In this document: positions 32,903-41,334 of the stretch, piece after piece
Position numbering within the stretch: position 1 is the stretch's first letter
How the letters are laid out: every line of letters starts with the position of its first letter
Assembly (NCBI RefSeq): GCF_034347405.1
Contig: NZ_CP133778.1
Span: 1,736,001 to 1,800,000, forward strand
Reading direction: 5' to 3'
Source: Pseudomonas sp. CCC3.1
GTDB lineage: Bacteria > Pseudomonadota > Gammaproteobacteria > Pseudomonadales > Pseudomonadaceae
DNA: 64,000 nt
The notes under the pieces: model-generated
What the model was told of the DNA's origin: nothing
Database searches by the model: none
The model's input: only the letters and a program-made list of their open reading frames with translations
Position numbers and translations under genes: made by a program

Positions 32903-33763
32903 ATGGGCTATCTGTTATTTGTGACGCTGATTCAGGCGTTTTCCTTCAGCCTGATTGGCGAGTATCTGGCGGGGCACGTCGACAGCTACTTTGCGGTCCT
33001 GGTGCGCGTGGTGTTGGCCGGTCTGGTGTTTATTCCCCTGACGCGCTGGCGTCAGGTCGAGCCCGGTTTTATGCGTGGCATGTTGCTGATTGGCGCCTTG
33101 CAGTTCGGCATCACCTACGTCTGCCTGTACTTGAGCTTTCGAGTGCTGACGGTGCCTGAAGTGCTGCTGTTCACCATCCTGACGCCGCTGCACGTCACGT
33201 TGATCGAAGACGCGCTCAACCGACGCTTCAACCCGTGGGCCTTGGTCGCCGCGCTGGTGGCGATATCGGGTGCCGCCGTGATTCGCTTTGACAGCATCAG
33301 CCCGGACTTCTTCAAAGGCTTCCTGCTGCTGCAATTTGCCAACTTCACCTATGCCGCCGGTCAGGTGATGTACAAACATCTGGTGGCCCGCTACCCGAGT
33401 GAGCTGCCGCATTATCGGCGTTTCGGGTTCTTTTATCTGGGCGCGCTGGCCGTGGTATTGCCGGCCTTTCTGCTGTTTGGTAAAGCGCACTTTCTGCCCG
33501 ATGCGCCCCTGCAATGGGCTGTGTTGTTGTTTCTGGGCCTGGTGTCGACGGCGTTGGGCATGTACTGGTGGAACAAAGGCGCATGCCTGGTCAGTGGTGG
33601 CACCTTGGCGGTGATGAATAACCTGCATGTGCCGGTGGGTTTGCTGCTTAACCTGCTGATCTGGAACCAGCATGAACCGTTGGGAAGGTTGTTCCTGGGC
33701 GCAACGGTGATTCTGCTGGCCGTCTGGATCAGCCGGCTAGACCGCAGGGCGATGAGGGACTAA
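32903..33763 (+). CDS. EamA/DMT family transporter (carboxylate/amino acid/amine type)
   Basis: A 286-residue inner-membrane protein with ten hydrophobic segments in two EamA repeats (first FSLIGEYLAGHVDSYFAVLVR, where the second half of each repeat starts with a YWWNKG-type loop). It belongs to the DMT carriers often labelled carboxylate/amino acid/amine transporter. The substrate is unknown. A serine hydrolase gene follows 40 bases later on the same strand. Confidence 0.85.
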   Translation: MGYLLFVTLIQAFSFSLIGEYLAGHVDSYFAVLVRVVLAGLVFIPLTRWRQVEPGFMRGMLLIGALQFGITYVCLYLSFRVLTVPEVLLFTILTPLHVTLIEDALNRRFNPWALVAALVAISGAAVIRFDSISPDFFKGFLLLQFANFTYAAGQVMYKHLVARYPSELPHYRRFGFFYLGALAVVLPAFLLFGKAHFLPDAPLQWAVLLFLGLVSTALGMYWWNKGACLVSGGTLAVMNNLHVPVGLLLNLLIWNQHEPLGRLFLGATVILLAVWISRLDRRAMRD

Positions 33764-33803
33764 GGTCATCCAGACCTATCTAGCGCTTTACAGGAGAGCC
33801 GGG

Positions 33804-34364
33804 ATGACTGTCAAAGTGTTGATCTTGCCGGGTTTGCGCAATTCGGGGGAGGATCATTGGCAAACGTTGTGGGAGAAGAACTACAGCGGGCTGAAACGGG
33901 TGAAGCAACATGATTGGGAAACGCCAGTCTGCGCAGATTGGGTGCAGCGATTGCACGAGAAAGTCACTTCCAGCGCCCGTCCGGTTGTTTTAGTGGGGCA
34001 TAGCTTGGCGTGCAACCTGATAGCAACGTGGTCGCAGCAATACCCAGAACAGGCCAAACGAGTGCGCGGGGCGCTGTTGGTCGCTCCCAGCGACACTGAA
34101 GCGCCCAGCTACCCATCAGGGACTTCGGGGTTTACCCCTATGCGCCTGAGCCCATTGCCCTTTGATTCGATTACAGTGGCCAGTACTGATGACCCTTATG
34201 TCAGCGTTGAGAGGGCTGCTGCCTTTAGCGAGGCATGGGGGAGTGAGTTGGTGTGGTTGCAGGCGGCGAAGCATATTAACGACCAAAGCGGTCTCGGTGC
34301 TTGGCCTGAGGGCATCAGGTTGCTGCACAAACTCACCGGCGATACGCAGTTCAAACTCAGCTAG
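33804..34364 (+). CDS. RBBP9/YdeN-type serine hydrolase
   Basis: A 186-residue minimal alpha/beta hydrolase. The start MTVKVLILPGLRNSGEDHWQ and the elbow LVGHSLACNL (about 65-74) are typical of the RBBP9/YdeN family; the catalytic aspartate is likely in ASTDDPYVS and the histidine in AAKHINDQSG. It is a cytoplasmic esterase-like enzyme with no defined substrate. Base use is somewhat lower in GC than in its neighbours. A compact REP follows the stop. Confidence 0.82.
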   Translation: MTVKVLILPGLRNSGEDHWQTLWEKNYSGLKRVKQHDWETPVCADWVQRLHEKVTSSARPVVLVGHSLACNLIATWSQQYPEQAKRVRGALLVAPSDTEAPSYPSGTSGFTPMRLSPLPFDSITVASTDDPYVSVERAAAFSEAWGSELVWLQAAKHINDQSGLGAWPEGIRLLHKLTGDTQFKLS

Positions 34365-34378
34365 CCCTATGGTTTTCT

Positions 34379-34404
34379 GCAGGAGCGAGCGTGCTTGCTC
34401 CTGC
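34379..34404. repeat. Compact single REP, GCAGGAGC family
   Basis: GCAGGAGCGAGC and GCTTGCTCCTGC arms with only two bases between: the tip of the palindrome family without the usual AT-rich centre. It lies between the converging ends of the serine hydrolase and mechanosensitive-channel genes. Confidence 0.75.
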
Positions 34405-34423
34405 AAAGGTTATAGAAAAACTT

Positions 34424-35713
34424 TTATTCAGCGTCTTGGGACACAGCCAGCGGCGTCTGGATTTTGTTCAGCAAGCCTTTGCGCAAGTCATTACCGCTCG
34501 GTTGCTGATACACGCTCAGCCCGAACTCGGGCATCACCGACAACAGATAGTCAAAGATGTCGCCCTGGATTTGTTCGTACTCATCCCACACGGTGGTGCG
34601 GGTAAAGCAGTAAATCTCTAGCGGCACGCCTTGGGGGGTGGTTTGCAGTTGGCGCACCATGCACGTCATGTTCGGTTGAATCTGTGCGTGGCTTTTCAAG
34701 TACGCGAGCGCGTAGGCGCGGAAGGTGCCGATGTTGGTCATGCGTCGACGGTTGGCAGACATCGCGGCGACATTGCCCTGCGCCTCGTTCCAGCTTTTAA
34801 GCTCGGCCTTTTTGCGCATCAGGTAATCGCTTAGCAAGCGCACTTGCTCCAGACGCTGTTCCTGTTCATCGGTCAAAAAGCCGATTTCCCCTGCATCAAT
34901 AAACACACTGCGCTTGATCCGTCGCCCACCGGACTGCTGCATGCCGCGCCAGTTTTTGAACGACTCGGACATCAATCGCCAGGTCGGGATCGAAACAATG
35001 GTTTTGTCGAAGTTCTGAACCTTGACCGTGTGCAAGGTAATGTCGATCACGTCGCCGTCAGCGCCGACCTGAGGCATTTCGATCCAGTCACCGACCCGCA
35101 GCAGGTCATTGCTGGTCAGTTGCACGCTGGCCACAAACGACAAGAGTGTGTCTTTGTAAACCAGCAAAATAACCGCTGACATCGCCCCTAGGCCTGACAG
35201 CAGCAACATGGGAGAGCGATCAATCAGGGTCGCGACAATGATGATTGCAGAGAACACATACAGCAGCATTTTTGTCAGCTGGATGTAGCCCTTGATCGGT
35301 CGGGTTTTGGCGTAGTTGGTGCGCGAGTAAATATCGAGCAGGGCGTCGAGCAGTGAACTGATGACCCGCGTCAGCACGAAAATGGTGATGGCCAACGCCA
35401 GGTTGCCGAGAAAATGACGACCGTTGTCGCTCATGTCCGGCACCAGGTTGCGTCCGAATTGCACCATCAAAGAAGGCGTCATTTGCGCTAGGCGGTGAAA
35501 GACTTTGTGTTCACGTAAATCGTTGATCCAGTGCAAGGCTGGCTGACGGCCGAGCATTTTGGTCACGCGCAAAATAAGGATGCGTGCGATGTAACCGGTG
35601 AGCAGGGCGATGCCCACCAAAATGATCAGGCCGAAAATAGACGACACCCAAGGATGTTGATCCAGGTTGGCCCAAAGGCTTTCGATTTGGCTCCAGAGTG
35701 TTTGAGTATCCAT
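34424..35713 (-). CDS. ybdG: Small-conductance mechanosensitive channel (YbdG type)
   Basis: A 429-residue inner-membrane protein. Hydrophobic segments lie at about 20-45, 90-115 and 130-175, leading into the MscS-like pore helix and beta domain (LSGLGAMSAVILLVYKDTLL, then VQLTSNDLLRVGDWIEMP, about 175-215). The long cytoplasmic domain with RRIKRSVFIDAGEIGFL matches YbdG/MscM rather than the shorter MscS. It opens under membrane tension during osmotic downshock. It is a single gene. Confidence 0.87.
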   Translation of the reverse strand: MDTQTLWSQIESLWANLDQHPWVSSIFGLIILVGIALLTGYIARILILRVTKMLGRQPALHWINDLREHKVFHRLAQMTPSLMVQFGRNLVPDMSDNGRHFLGNLALAITIFVLTRVISSLLDALLDIYSRTNYAKTRPIKGYIQLTKMLLYVFSAIIIVATLIDRSPMLLLSGLGAMSAVILLVYKDTLLSFVASVQLTSNDLLRVGDWIEMPQVGADGDVIDITLHTVKVQNFDKTIVSIPTWRLMSESFKNWRGMQQSGGRRIKRSVFIDAGEIGFLTDEQEQRLEQVRLLSDYLMRKKAELKSWNEAQGNVAAMSANRRRMTNIGTFRAYALAYLKSHAQIQPNMTCMVRQLQTTPQGVPLEIYCFTRTTVWDEYEQIQGDIFDYLLSVMPEFGLSVYQQPSGNDLRKGLLNKIQTPLAVSQDAE

Positions 35714-35905
35714 AGGTTAAAGCGTTATCCCAGAAAGAAATGGCCCTGGGATTAGAGCATCTCAGGGCTATTTAGGGGCTTTGATTGGACTAAAGACCCT
35801 AAAAAATCATTTGTTTCGCGCCGTTCGTGCAAAGAGACTCGGCCTGAGCGCTCGAAACCGTTACTCTATGCCGCTGATTTTTTGTATTTCTTCGAGGTAG
35901 CACCC

Positions 35906-37252
35906 GTGTTTTCCGATTTCGCCCTGCACGAACGCCTGCTTAAAGCTGTGGCCGAGCTTAAATTTGTCGAGCCTACACCTGTGCAGGCAGCGGCCATTCC
36001 GCTCGCGCTCGAAGGGCGTGACCTGCGGGTTACAGCTCAAACCGGAAGTGGCAAAACCGCCGCTTTCGTCCTGCCGATTCTCAATCGCCTGATTGGTCCA
36101 GCCAAAATCCGTGTCAGCATCAAAGCGTTGATTTTGCTGCCAACCCGCGAGCTGGCTCAGCAAACACTGAAAGAAGTTGAGCGTTTTTCACAGTTCACGT
36201 TCATCAAGTCCGGTTTGATCACCGGTGGCGAAGACTTCAAGGTTCAGGCCGCGATGCTGCGTAAGGTGCCGGATATTCTGATCGGCACGCCCGGCCGTCT
36301 GCTGGAGCAACTGAACGCTGGCAACCTGGACTTGAAGGAAGTCGAAGTGCTGGTGCTCGACGAAGCTGACCGTATGCTCGACATGGGCTTCTCCGAAGAC
36401 GTTCAGCGTCTGGTCGATGAGTGCCCGAATCGTCAGCAAACCATGCTGTTCTCGGCCACCACCGGCGGTTCGGGCCTGCGCGACATGATCGGCAAGGTGC
36501 TGAACAACCCTGAGCACTTGCAGCTCAACCAGGTCAGCCAACTGAACGCGACCACGCGTCAGCAGATCATCACCGCTGACCATAATCAGCACAAAGAGCA
36601 GATTCTTAACTGGCTGCTGGCCAACGAGACCTACCAGAAAGCCATCGTTTTCACCAACACCCGCGCCATGGCGGACCGTATCTACGGTCGTCTGGTGGCT
36701 CAGGAGTACAAGGCGTTTGTCTTGCACGGTGAGAAGGATCAAAAAGACCGCAAGCTGGCTATCGATCGTCTGAAGCAGGGCGGCGTCAAGATCCTGGTTG
36801 CCACAGACGTGGCGGCGCGCGGCCTGGACGTTGAAGGCCTGGACCTGGTGATCAACTTCGACATGCCGCGCAGCGGCGACGAATACGTGCACCGCATTGG
36901 CCGTACCGGCCGTGCCGGCAACGAAGGTCTGGCGATCTCGCTGATCTGCCACGGTGACTGGAACCTGATGTCCAGCATTGAGCGCTACCTGAAGCAAAGC
37001 TTCGAGCGCCGCACCATCAAGGAAGTCAAAGGCACCTACGGCGGACCGAAAAACGTCAAGGCCTCCGGCAAAGCGGTTGGTGTGAAGAAGAAAAAGACCG
37101 ACGCCAAGGGCGTCAAGAAGAAGTCAGGCGCCAAGGCTCCGACCAAGCGCAAGATCGCTAACCGTCCTAAGACCGACGCCCTGTCGCTGGTCAGCAAAGA
37201 TGGCATGGCGCCGCTCAAGCGCCGCAAGCCAGAAGCACCAGCGGCTGAGTAA
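35906..37252 (+). CDS. DEAD-box ATP-dependent RNA helicase
   Basis: A 448-residue helicase from GTG 35906 (MFSDFALHERLLKAVAELKF) with GAGGTAG upstream. Motifs: Q motif PTPVQ, AQTGSGKT (about 44-51), PTRELAQ, DEAD in VLDEADRML (about 152-160), SATTGG, and HRIGRTGRAG (about 328-337). The last ~75 residues are a lysine-rich basic tail (GVKKKKTDAKGVKKKSGAK) suited to RNA binding. It resembles SrmB-group cold and ribosome-assembly helicases; I recall a close relative at PA3950. It is a single-gene unit. Confidence 0.9.
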   Translation: MFSDFALHERLLKAVAELKFVEPTPVQAAAIPLALEGRDLRVTAQTGSGKTAAFVLPILNRLIGPAKIRVSIKALILLPTRELAQQTLKEVERFSQFTFIKSGLITGGEDFKVQAAMLRKVPDILIGTPGRLLEQLNAGNLDLKEVEVLVLDEADRMLDMGFSEDVQRLVDECPNRQQTMLFSATTGGSGLRDMIGKVLNNPEHLQLNQVSQLNATTRQQIITADHNQHKEQILNWLLANETYQKAIVFTNTRAMADRIYGRLVAQEYKAFVLHGEKDQKDRKLAIDRLKQGGVKILVATDVAARGLDVEGLDLVINFDMPRSGDEYVHRIGRTGRAGNEGLAISLICHGDWNLMSSIERYLKQSFERRTIKEVKGTYGGPKNVKASGKAVGVKKKKTDAKGVKKKSGAKAPTKRKIANRPKTDALSLVSKDGMAPLKRRKPEAPAAE

Positions 37253-37267
37253 AGCCCGCTTTTCATT

Positions 37268-37346
37268 GTAGGAGCAGCCGGTCGCCGTTCGATTGCCTCG
37301 TGATCTTTTAACAGATCAAAAGATCGCGAGGCAAGCTCGCTCCTGC
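37268..37346. repeat. REP palindrome with a damaged left arm
   Basis: Right arm GAGGCAAGCTCGCTCCTGC is intact; the left arm reads GTAGGAGCAGCCGGTCGCCG and then GATTGCCTCG, so about ten foreign bases interrupt the arm. It lies between the converging ends of the helicase and the TorF-like gene. Confidence 0.8.
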
Positions 37347-37368
37347 AAGGCCTGCTTTGCGTTTCCCC

Positions 37369-38091
37369 TCAATAAAACGTGCGTTCAGCCTTGAACGTCA
37401 ACAAGCCATCGCACTGTGCGTTTTGCCCTGAATAGGCAGAACATTCACCCCCGTCGAGGCTGGAGTCGCTGTAGATCACGTTCAGGTCTATGCCCATCCA
37501 GGGCCGCGAGAAGGTGATCGACCAATCATTGAAAGCGCGTACGCTGCCGCCCTCGGCAATGGACACGGGTGTGCCCAATTGGTGGCTGGTGTATTTCATG
37601 CTGACGCCGATGCCGAAGGGCCGATTGACGCCAAGGTCTGCAAATACAGTGCTGTCGCGCCGGTCGGGATCATTACTGAAGGCTGCACCCAAACGAGTGC
37701 CTAGCAGGGTGAGGCCGGCATAAAACTGCTGGCTGTCCATAGGCCTGACCTTGGGGTAGCTGTAATGAATCATCCCCAATTCGTAGCTCAGGGTCTTGTC
37801 GAAAGGGTGTTTGTACCCCAGGTAGGAGTCGACTTCGAGGTTGCTGCCAGGCTTGATCCCCATGGTGGGTGCCCATTGGCCGATGTACCAGCCGCTGTCA
37901 TGCGTCAGGTCCAGACCTCCATGAAAGGTCGAACCGGGGCTGGTGGGCTTGACCAGGCCCTGCGCCATGCTGCGGCTCGGCTGGGTGCCCAGCTTGAGGT
38001 CGAAATCGCCTAGCTCACGCGAGAACACCTGCGCATTCGCAACTGCGCTGGACAGCAATGTCCCGGTGAGCAGTAAAGCCCGTGTGAGCAT
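37369..38091 (-). CDS. TorF-family putative porin
   Basis: A 240-residue protein with a signal peptide (MLTRALLLTGTLLSSAVANA, cut after ANA). The mature part alternates beta strands, with DLTHDSGWYIGQWAPTM and SYLGYKHPFDKTLSYELGM typical of the TorF/Gcw_chp small-barrel family, and it ends in phenylalanine-tyrosine (AERTFY). Two C-terminal cysteines (GGECSAYSGQNAQCDG) likely form a loop disulfide. It is probably an outer-membrane protein; its solute is unknown. Confidence 0.78.
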   Translation of the reverse strand: MLTRALLLTGTLLSSAVANAQVFSRELGDFDLKLGTQPSRSMAQGLVKPTSPGSTFHGGLDLTHDSGWYIGQWAPTMGIKPGSNLEVDSYLGYKHPFDKTLSYELGMIHYSYPKVRPMDSQQFYAGLTLLGTRLGAAFSNDPDRRDSTVFADLGVNRPFGIGVSMKYTSHQLGTPVSIAEGGSVRAFNDWSITFSRPWMGIDLNVIYSDSSLDGGECSAYSGQNAQCDGLLTFKAERTFY

Positions 38092-38277
38092 GGTTCACTC
38101 CCTTGACAGCTGGATGCAGTGATTGGCTCGAAGGCTTGATCTAGAGGGGTTTAAGAATACGGATGAATGCCGGTAGGTGAGTACCGTTCGTCGATTTATC
38201 GATTTGAAGGGTAAAGCGAGGGGCCTGGCGCTTTGGGAAGGCAAAGCGCACTAGGACCAGATAATGCGGAGGGGGTA

Positions 38278-38457
38278 TTACTTTTTGCCCAGCGTGATTT
38301 GCTTGGACGGGCCGAAAGTTTGGCCGCTGACGCCTTTATCAATTTGCTGGATCTCGCCACCGGACTTCAAGAATGCGGCAATTTGCGCATTGATTGAATC
38401 ACTGGTTTCAACAGCGGGAGCTGGCTTTGCTTTGCTGGCGGATGCTTTTACACGCAT
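38278..38457 (-). CDS. Small conserved basic protein, unknown function
   Basis: A 59-residue protein from the ATG at 38455-38457 (MRVKASASKAKPAPAVETSD); a longer frame to 38517 lacks a good start context. The N-terminus is basic and alanine/lysine/proline-rich, the C-terminal half (SINAQIAAFLKSGGEIQQID then GVSGQTFGPSKQITLGKK) looks like a small folded unit. No domain is recognised. The codon pattern and compact size fit a real small gene in Pseudomonas. Confidence 0.6.
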   Translation of the reverse strand: MRVKASASKAKPAPAVETSDSINAQIAAFLKSGGEIQQIDKGVSGQTFGPSKQITLGKK

Positions 38458-38804
38458 GGCGGCTATTGACCTGTAGAAAATAACTTGGCCAGCGATAGTA
38501 CCTGAAATACTTGACAATTGCTTGTTAAATATCTTCCTAAAATAAACAGGGAGGCATATTCATGAACATAAACAACAGCGCAATAACCCGCTAACTCGCT
38601 GTTTTAATTCACAACCCTGTGGGTGATTTGAGGTCCTTTGCGCGGTCTGAGGCATACCTCCGGCTGACGAATGGTGTTTGGGGCGCTGCAAAAAATCCTG
38701 ATAAATCAGGCCTTTTGCAAAAAATGTGGACGTCGGGCTGCGGCGCTCCAATTCAGTCTTCTAAACTCGGGTAGAATGCTGCCCACGTAATGAGGGTATT
38801 GGAC
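38458..38804. other. Intergenic region with a hairpin and a tiny frame
   Basis: This 347-base stretch is AT-richer than its surroundings. It holds a good ribosome site (CAGGGAGGC) before a 10-codon frame at 38562-38594 (MNINNSAITR), and a hairpin with outer stem GCAAAA/TTTTGC and inner CCTGA-TAAA-TCAGG at 38688-38718 that could stop transcription in either direction. The remainder carries the promoter region of the CvfB-like gene, with a possible -10 GTAGAAT at 38771. Nothing else is recognised. Confidence 0.4.
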
Positions 38805-39641
38805 ATGGCTTTAATCGGTCGCTACAACAGTTTGCAAGTGGTGAAACATACAAACTTCGGTTTGTATTTAGATGGCGGGGCTGACGGCGAAATTCTGTTG
38901 CCCAATCGTTATATACCCAAAGATATTCCCAGTGAAGATGAAGACTGGCTCAATGTATTTGTTTATTTGGACAGCGCTGACAAGTTAATTGCCACCACTG
39001 AAAAACCCAAAGTTCAGGTCGGTGAGTTTGCCAGTCTTAAAGTCGTCGAAGTTAATAGCATCGGTGTATTCCTTGATTGGGGCCTGCCGAAAGATTTGCT
39101 ATTGCCGTACTCCGAAGAAAAACGCCAGATGACCGCCGGCGAATATGCAGTGGTGCACGTCTACCTCGACAAGCACACGCGTCGCATCACCGCCACGGCC
39201 CGCCTGGACCGTTACCTGGACAAAACCCCGGCCAATTATCAGGTCGGTCAGGAAGTTGATCTGTTGGTGGCTGAAGCCACAGACATGGGCTTTAAAGCCG
39301 TGATCAACAACAAGCACTGGGGTTTGATTCACAAAAACGAAGTGTTCAAGTTTCTGCGTGCGGGCAAGCAAGAAAAAGGCTTCATCAAGGAAGTTCGCGC
39401 TGACGGCAAGATCAGCCTGAGCCTGCAACCGGTGGGTCAGGAAGCTGCCAGCAGCCTAAACTCGAAGATCCTCAGCAAGTTGCGTGAAAACAATGGCGTG
39501 CTGCCGGTCAGTGATAAAAGTGCTCCGGAGCTGATCAGCAGCCTGTTTGGTGTCAGTAAGGGCAACTTTAAAAAAGCCATTGGCGCGCTGTATAAAGAAG
39601 GCAAGATTGCGATCCACCCGGACCGCATCGAACTGGTCTGA
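38805..39641 (+). CDS. S1 domain RNA-binding protein (CvfB-like)
   Basis: A 278-residue protein; the ATG at 38805 (MALIGRYNSLQVVKHTNFGL) is chosen over an ATG at 38790 because GAGGG lies eight bases before it and homologues begin here. It contains tandem S1-type OB folds (KHTNFGLYLDGG at ~14-25, VVEVNSIGVFLDWGLPKDLLLP at ~75-96, ATDMGFKAVINNKHWGLIHK at ~158-177) and a C-terminal winged helix (LISSLFGVSKGNFKKAIGAL), the CvfB layout. Such proteins bind RNA and affect virulence or translation in other bacteria; the role here is unknown. Confidence 0.88.
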   Translation: MALIGRYNSLQVVKHTNFGLYLDGGADGEILLPNRYIPKDIPSEDEDWLNVFVYLDSADKLIATTEKPKVQVGEFASLKVVEVNSIGVFLDWGLPKDLLLPYSEEKRQMTAGEYAVVHVYLDKHTRRITATARLDRYLDKTPANYQVGQEVDLLVAEATDMGFKAVINNKHWGLIHKNEVFKFLRAGKQEKGFIKEVRADGKISLSLQPVGQEAASSLNSKILSKLRENNGVLPVSDKSAPELISSLFGVSKGNFKKAIGALYKEGKIAIHPDRIELV

Positions 39642-39710
39642 GCCAACGGTAATCGAAAAATACATGAGTGATTGCGGCCTGCGTGACTCTGGCAGGCTCG
39701 ACATATCCCC

Positions 39711-39799
39711 TGTGGGAGTGGGCTTGCCCGCGATGAAATCGCGTGCGGTTTAACAGAAAAACCGCAGCGCCTGCACCGCTGGCAAGCCACGCCTCCACA
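39711..39799. repeat. Imperfect REP pair, TGTGGGAG family
   Basis: TGTGGGAGTGGGCTTGCCCG opens the element and GCTGGCAAGCCACGCCTCCA closes it, with an inner stem GCGGTTT-aacag-AAAAACCGC. Another half copy (GGCTTGCCCGGCTCCCACA) follows at 39850-39868. The arms have drifted. The rest of 39642-39942 shows nothing I recognise. Confidence 0.7.
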
Positions 39800-39942
39800 G
39801 GTTTTTCGTTATATTTGAAACAGTGTTCGCTTAATTGATTGGAATCAGGGCTTGCCCGGCTCCCACAAGGGGTGGAGTGCTCGTGTAACCTTAGGCGTCA
39901 GAGCAATTTCAAATAATAACAACGGCCAAAAGGGTGTGTGGC

Positions 39943-40347
39943 ATGAGGAAAGTAGTGTGGGCGTATGTCGGTGCGTTGCTGGCTTTTCTGGTACTCGACG
40001 GCCTTTGGCTGGGCGTGCTCATGAGTTCTACCTATAAAGAACTGTTGGGTACGTTGATGCTGGCTCAACCCGAGTGGGGCCCCGCGACGGCGTTCTACCT
40101 GCTGTATGTGCTGGGCGTGGTGTGCTTCGTTGTATTACCCGCCCTGGCTCGCGGCAGTGCCCGCAGAGCCGCGCTGATGGGCGCCTTCTTTGGGCTGGTT
40201 GCTTATGGCACATACGACTTGAGCAACTGGGCGACCCTGCAAGGCTGGTCTGCCCAGTTGGCCTTGATGGACATGGCCTGGGGCGCGCTGTTGACGTGTC
40301 TGGCATCGTTGTCGGGCTATTGGGCGTCACGCAAGCTGGCGGCCTGA
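39943..40347 (+). CDS. DUF2177 family membrane protein
   Basis: A 134-residue protein with four hydrophobic segments (about 4-24, 46-64, 73-92, 108-128). The motifs LDGLWLGVLM near the start and FGLVAYGTYDLSNWATLQGW in the middle are characteristic of DUF2177, a small inner-membrane family of unknown function. The start is the ATG at 39943. The EamA gene follows 57 bases later on the same strand. Confidence 0.82.
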   Translation: MRKVVWAYVGALLAFLVLDGLWLGVLMSSTYKELLGTLMLAQPEWGPATAFYLLYVLGVVCFVVLPALARGSARRAALMGAFFGLVAYGTYDLSNWATLQGWSAQLALMDMAWGALLTCLASLSGYWASRKLAA

Positions 40348-40404
40348 TTCATTCCTTTATGACACGTCCTTTTCTGCGCTGTCTTTGATCTTTTAGGTGT
40401 AGCT

Positions 40405-41334
40405 ATGAGTGTTTCGCGGCGAGCAACGGATGCTTTCGCACTGCAAGTCATGTTGGGTCTGTGCCTGATCTGGGGCGTGCAACAGGTGATGATCAAAGTC
40501 GCAGCACCCGACATGTCGCCGGTCCTGCAGGCCGCCGCCCGCTCCGGTATTTCGGCGTTGCTGGTGGGCCTGCTGATCTGCTGGAAGGGCGGCTGGAGCC
40601 AGGTGCCGAATACCTGGCGCGGCGGCTTGCTGGCAGGCGCTCTGTTCGGTCTGGAGTTCTTCTTTATCGCCGAGGGCCTGCAACTGACCACCGCGGCGCA
40701 TATGTCGGTGTTCCTTTACACCGCGCCTATTTTTACCGCGCTTGGGGTGAACTGGCTGTTGCCCAGTGAACGCCTGCGGCCGTTGCAATGGCTAGGGATC
40801 TTCCTCGCGTTTCTGGGGATTGCCTTCTCCTTTGCTGGCGGCATTTCGTTTGCCGACATGGACCGCGACATGTTGCTGGGTGATATCTACGGAATCCTTG
40901 CGGGCATGGCCTGGGGCGTCACGACTGTGGTGATACGCGGGTCCAGACTGTCTGAAGCCCCCGTCACGCTGACCCTGTTTTACCAATTGATCGTTGGTTT
41001 CGTCGGGCTGCTGGTGATTGCTCTTTTCAGCGGGCAAATCACTCATTTCAACCTGACGCCAGTAGCCGTGGGCAGCGTGTTGTTTCAAGGGCTGGTGGTG
41101 TCGTTCTTCAGTTACCTGGTGTGGTTCTGGCTGCTCAAGCGTTATCTGGCCTCCAATCTGGCGGTGTTTTCGTTTATGACACCCCTGTTTGGGGTGACTT
41201 TCGGCGTCTTGTTGCTGGACGAGCCCTTGAGTTTCAACTTCGCCGTGGGCTCGGTGCTGGTGTTGCTCGGCATCACGTTTGTCAGCGCGGAGCAGTGGGT
41301 ACGTCGCAAGGTGCGTGCACTGCTGCAAAATTAA
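40405..41334 (+). CDS. EamA/DMT family transporter
   Basis: A 309-residue carrier with ten hydrophobic segments. The two EamA repeats open with MLGLCLIWGVQQVMIKVAAP and DIYGILAGMAWGVTTVVIRG, and each ends with a conserved proline-containing loop (YTAPIFTALG, FMTPLFGVTFGVLLLDEPLS). It is an inner-membrane exporter of unknown substrate. Its last 53 bases overlap the 3' end of the convergent MFS gene. Confidence 0.87.
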   Translation: MSVSRRATDAFALQVMLGLCLIWGVQQVMIKVAAPDMSPVLQAAARSGISALLVGLLICWKGGWSQVPNTWRGGLLAGALFGLEFFFIAEGLQLTTAAHMSVFLYTAPIFTALGVNWLLPSERLRPLQWLGIFLAFLGIAFSFAGGISFADMDRDMLLGDIYGILAGMAWGVTTVVIRGSRLSEAPVTLTLFYQLIVGFVGLLVIALFSGQITHFNLTPVAVGSVLFQGLVVSFFSYLVWFWLLKRYLASNLAVFSFMTPLFGVTFGVLLLDEPLSFNFAVGSVLVLLGITFVSAEQWVRRKVRALLQN

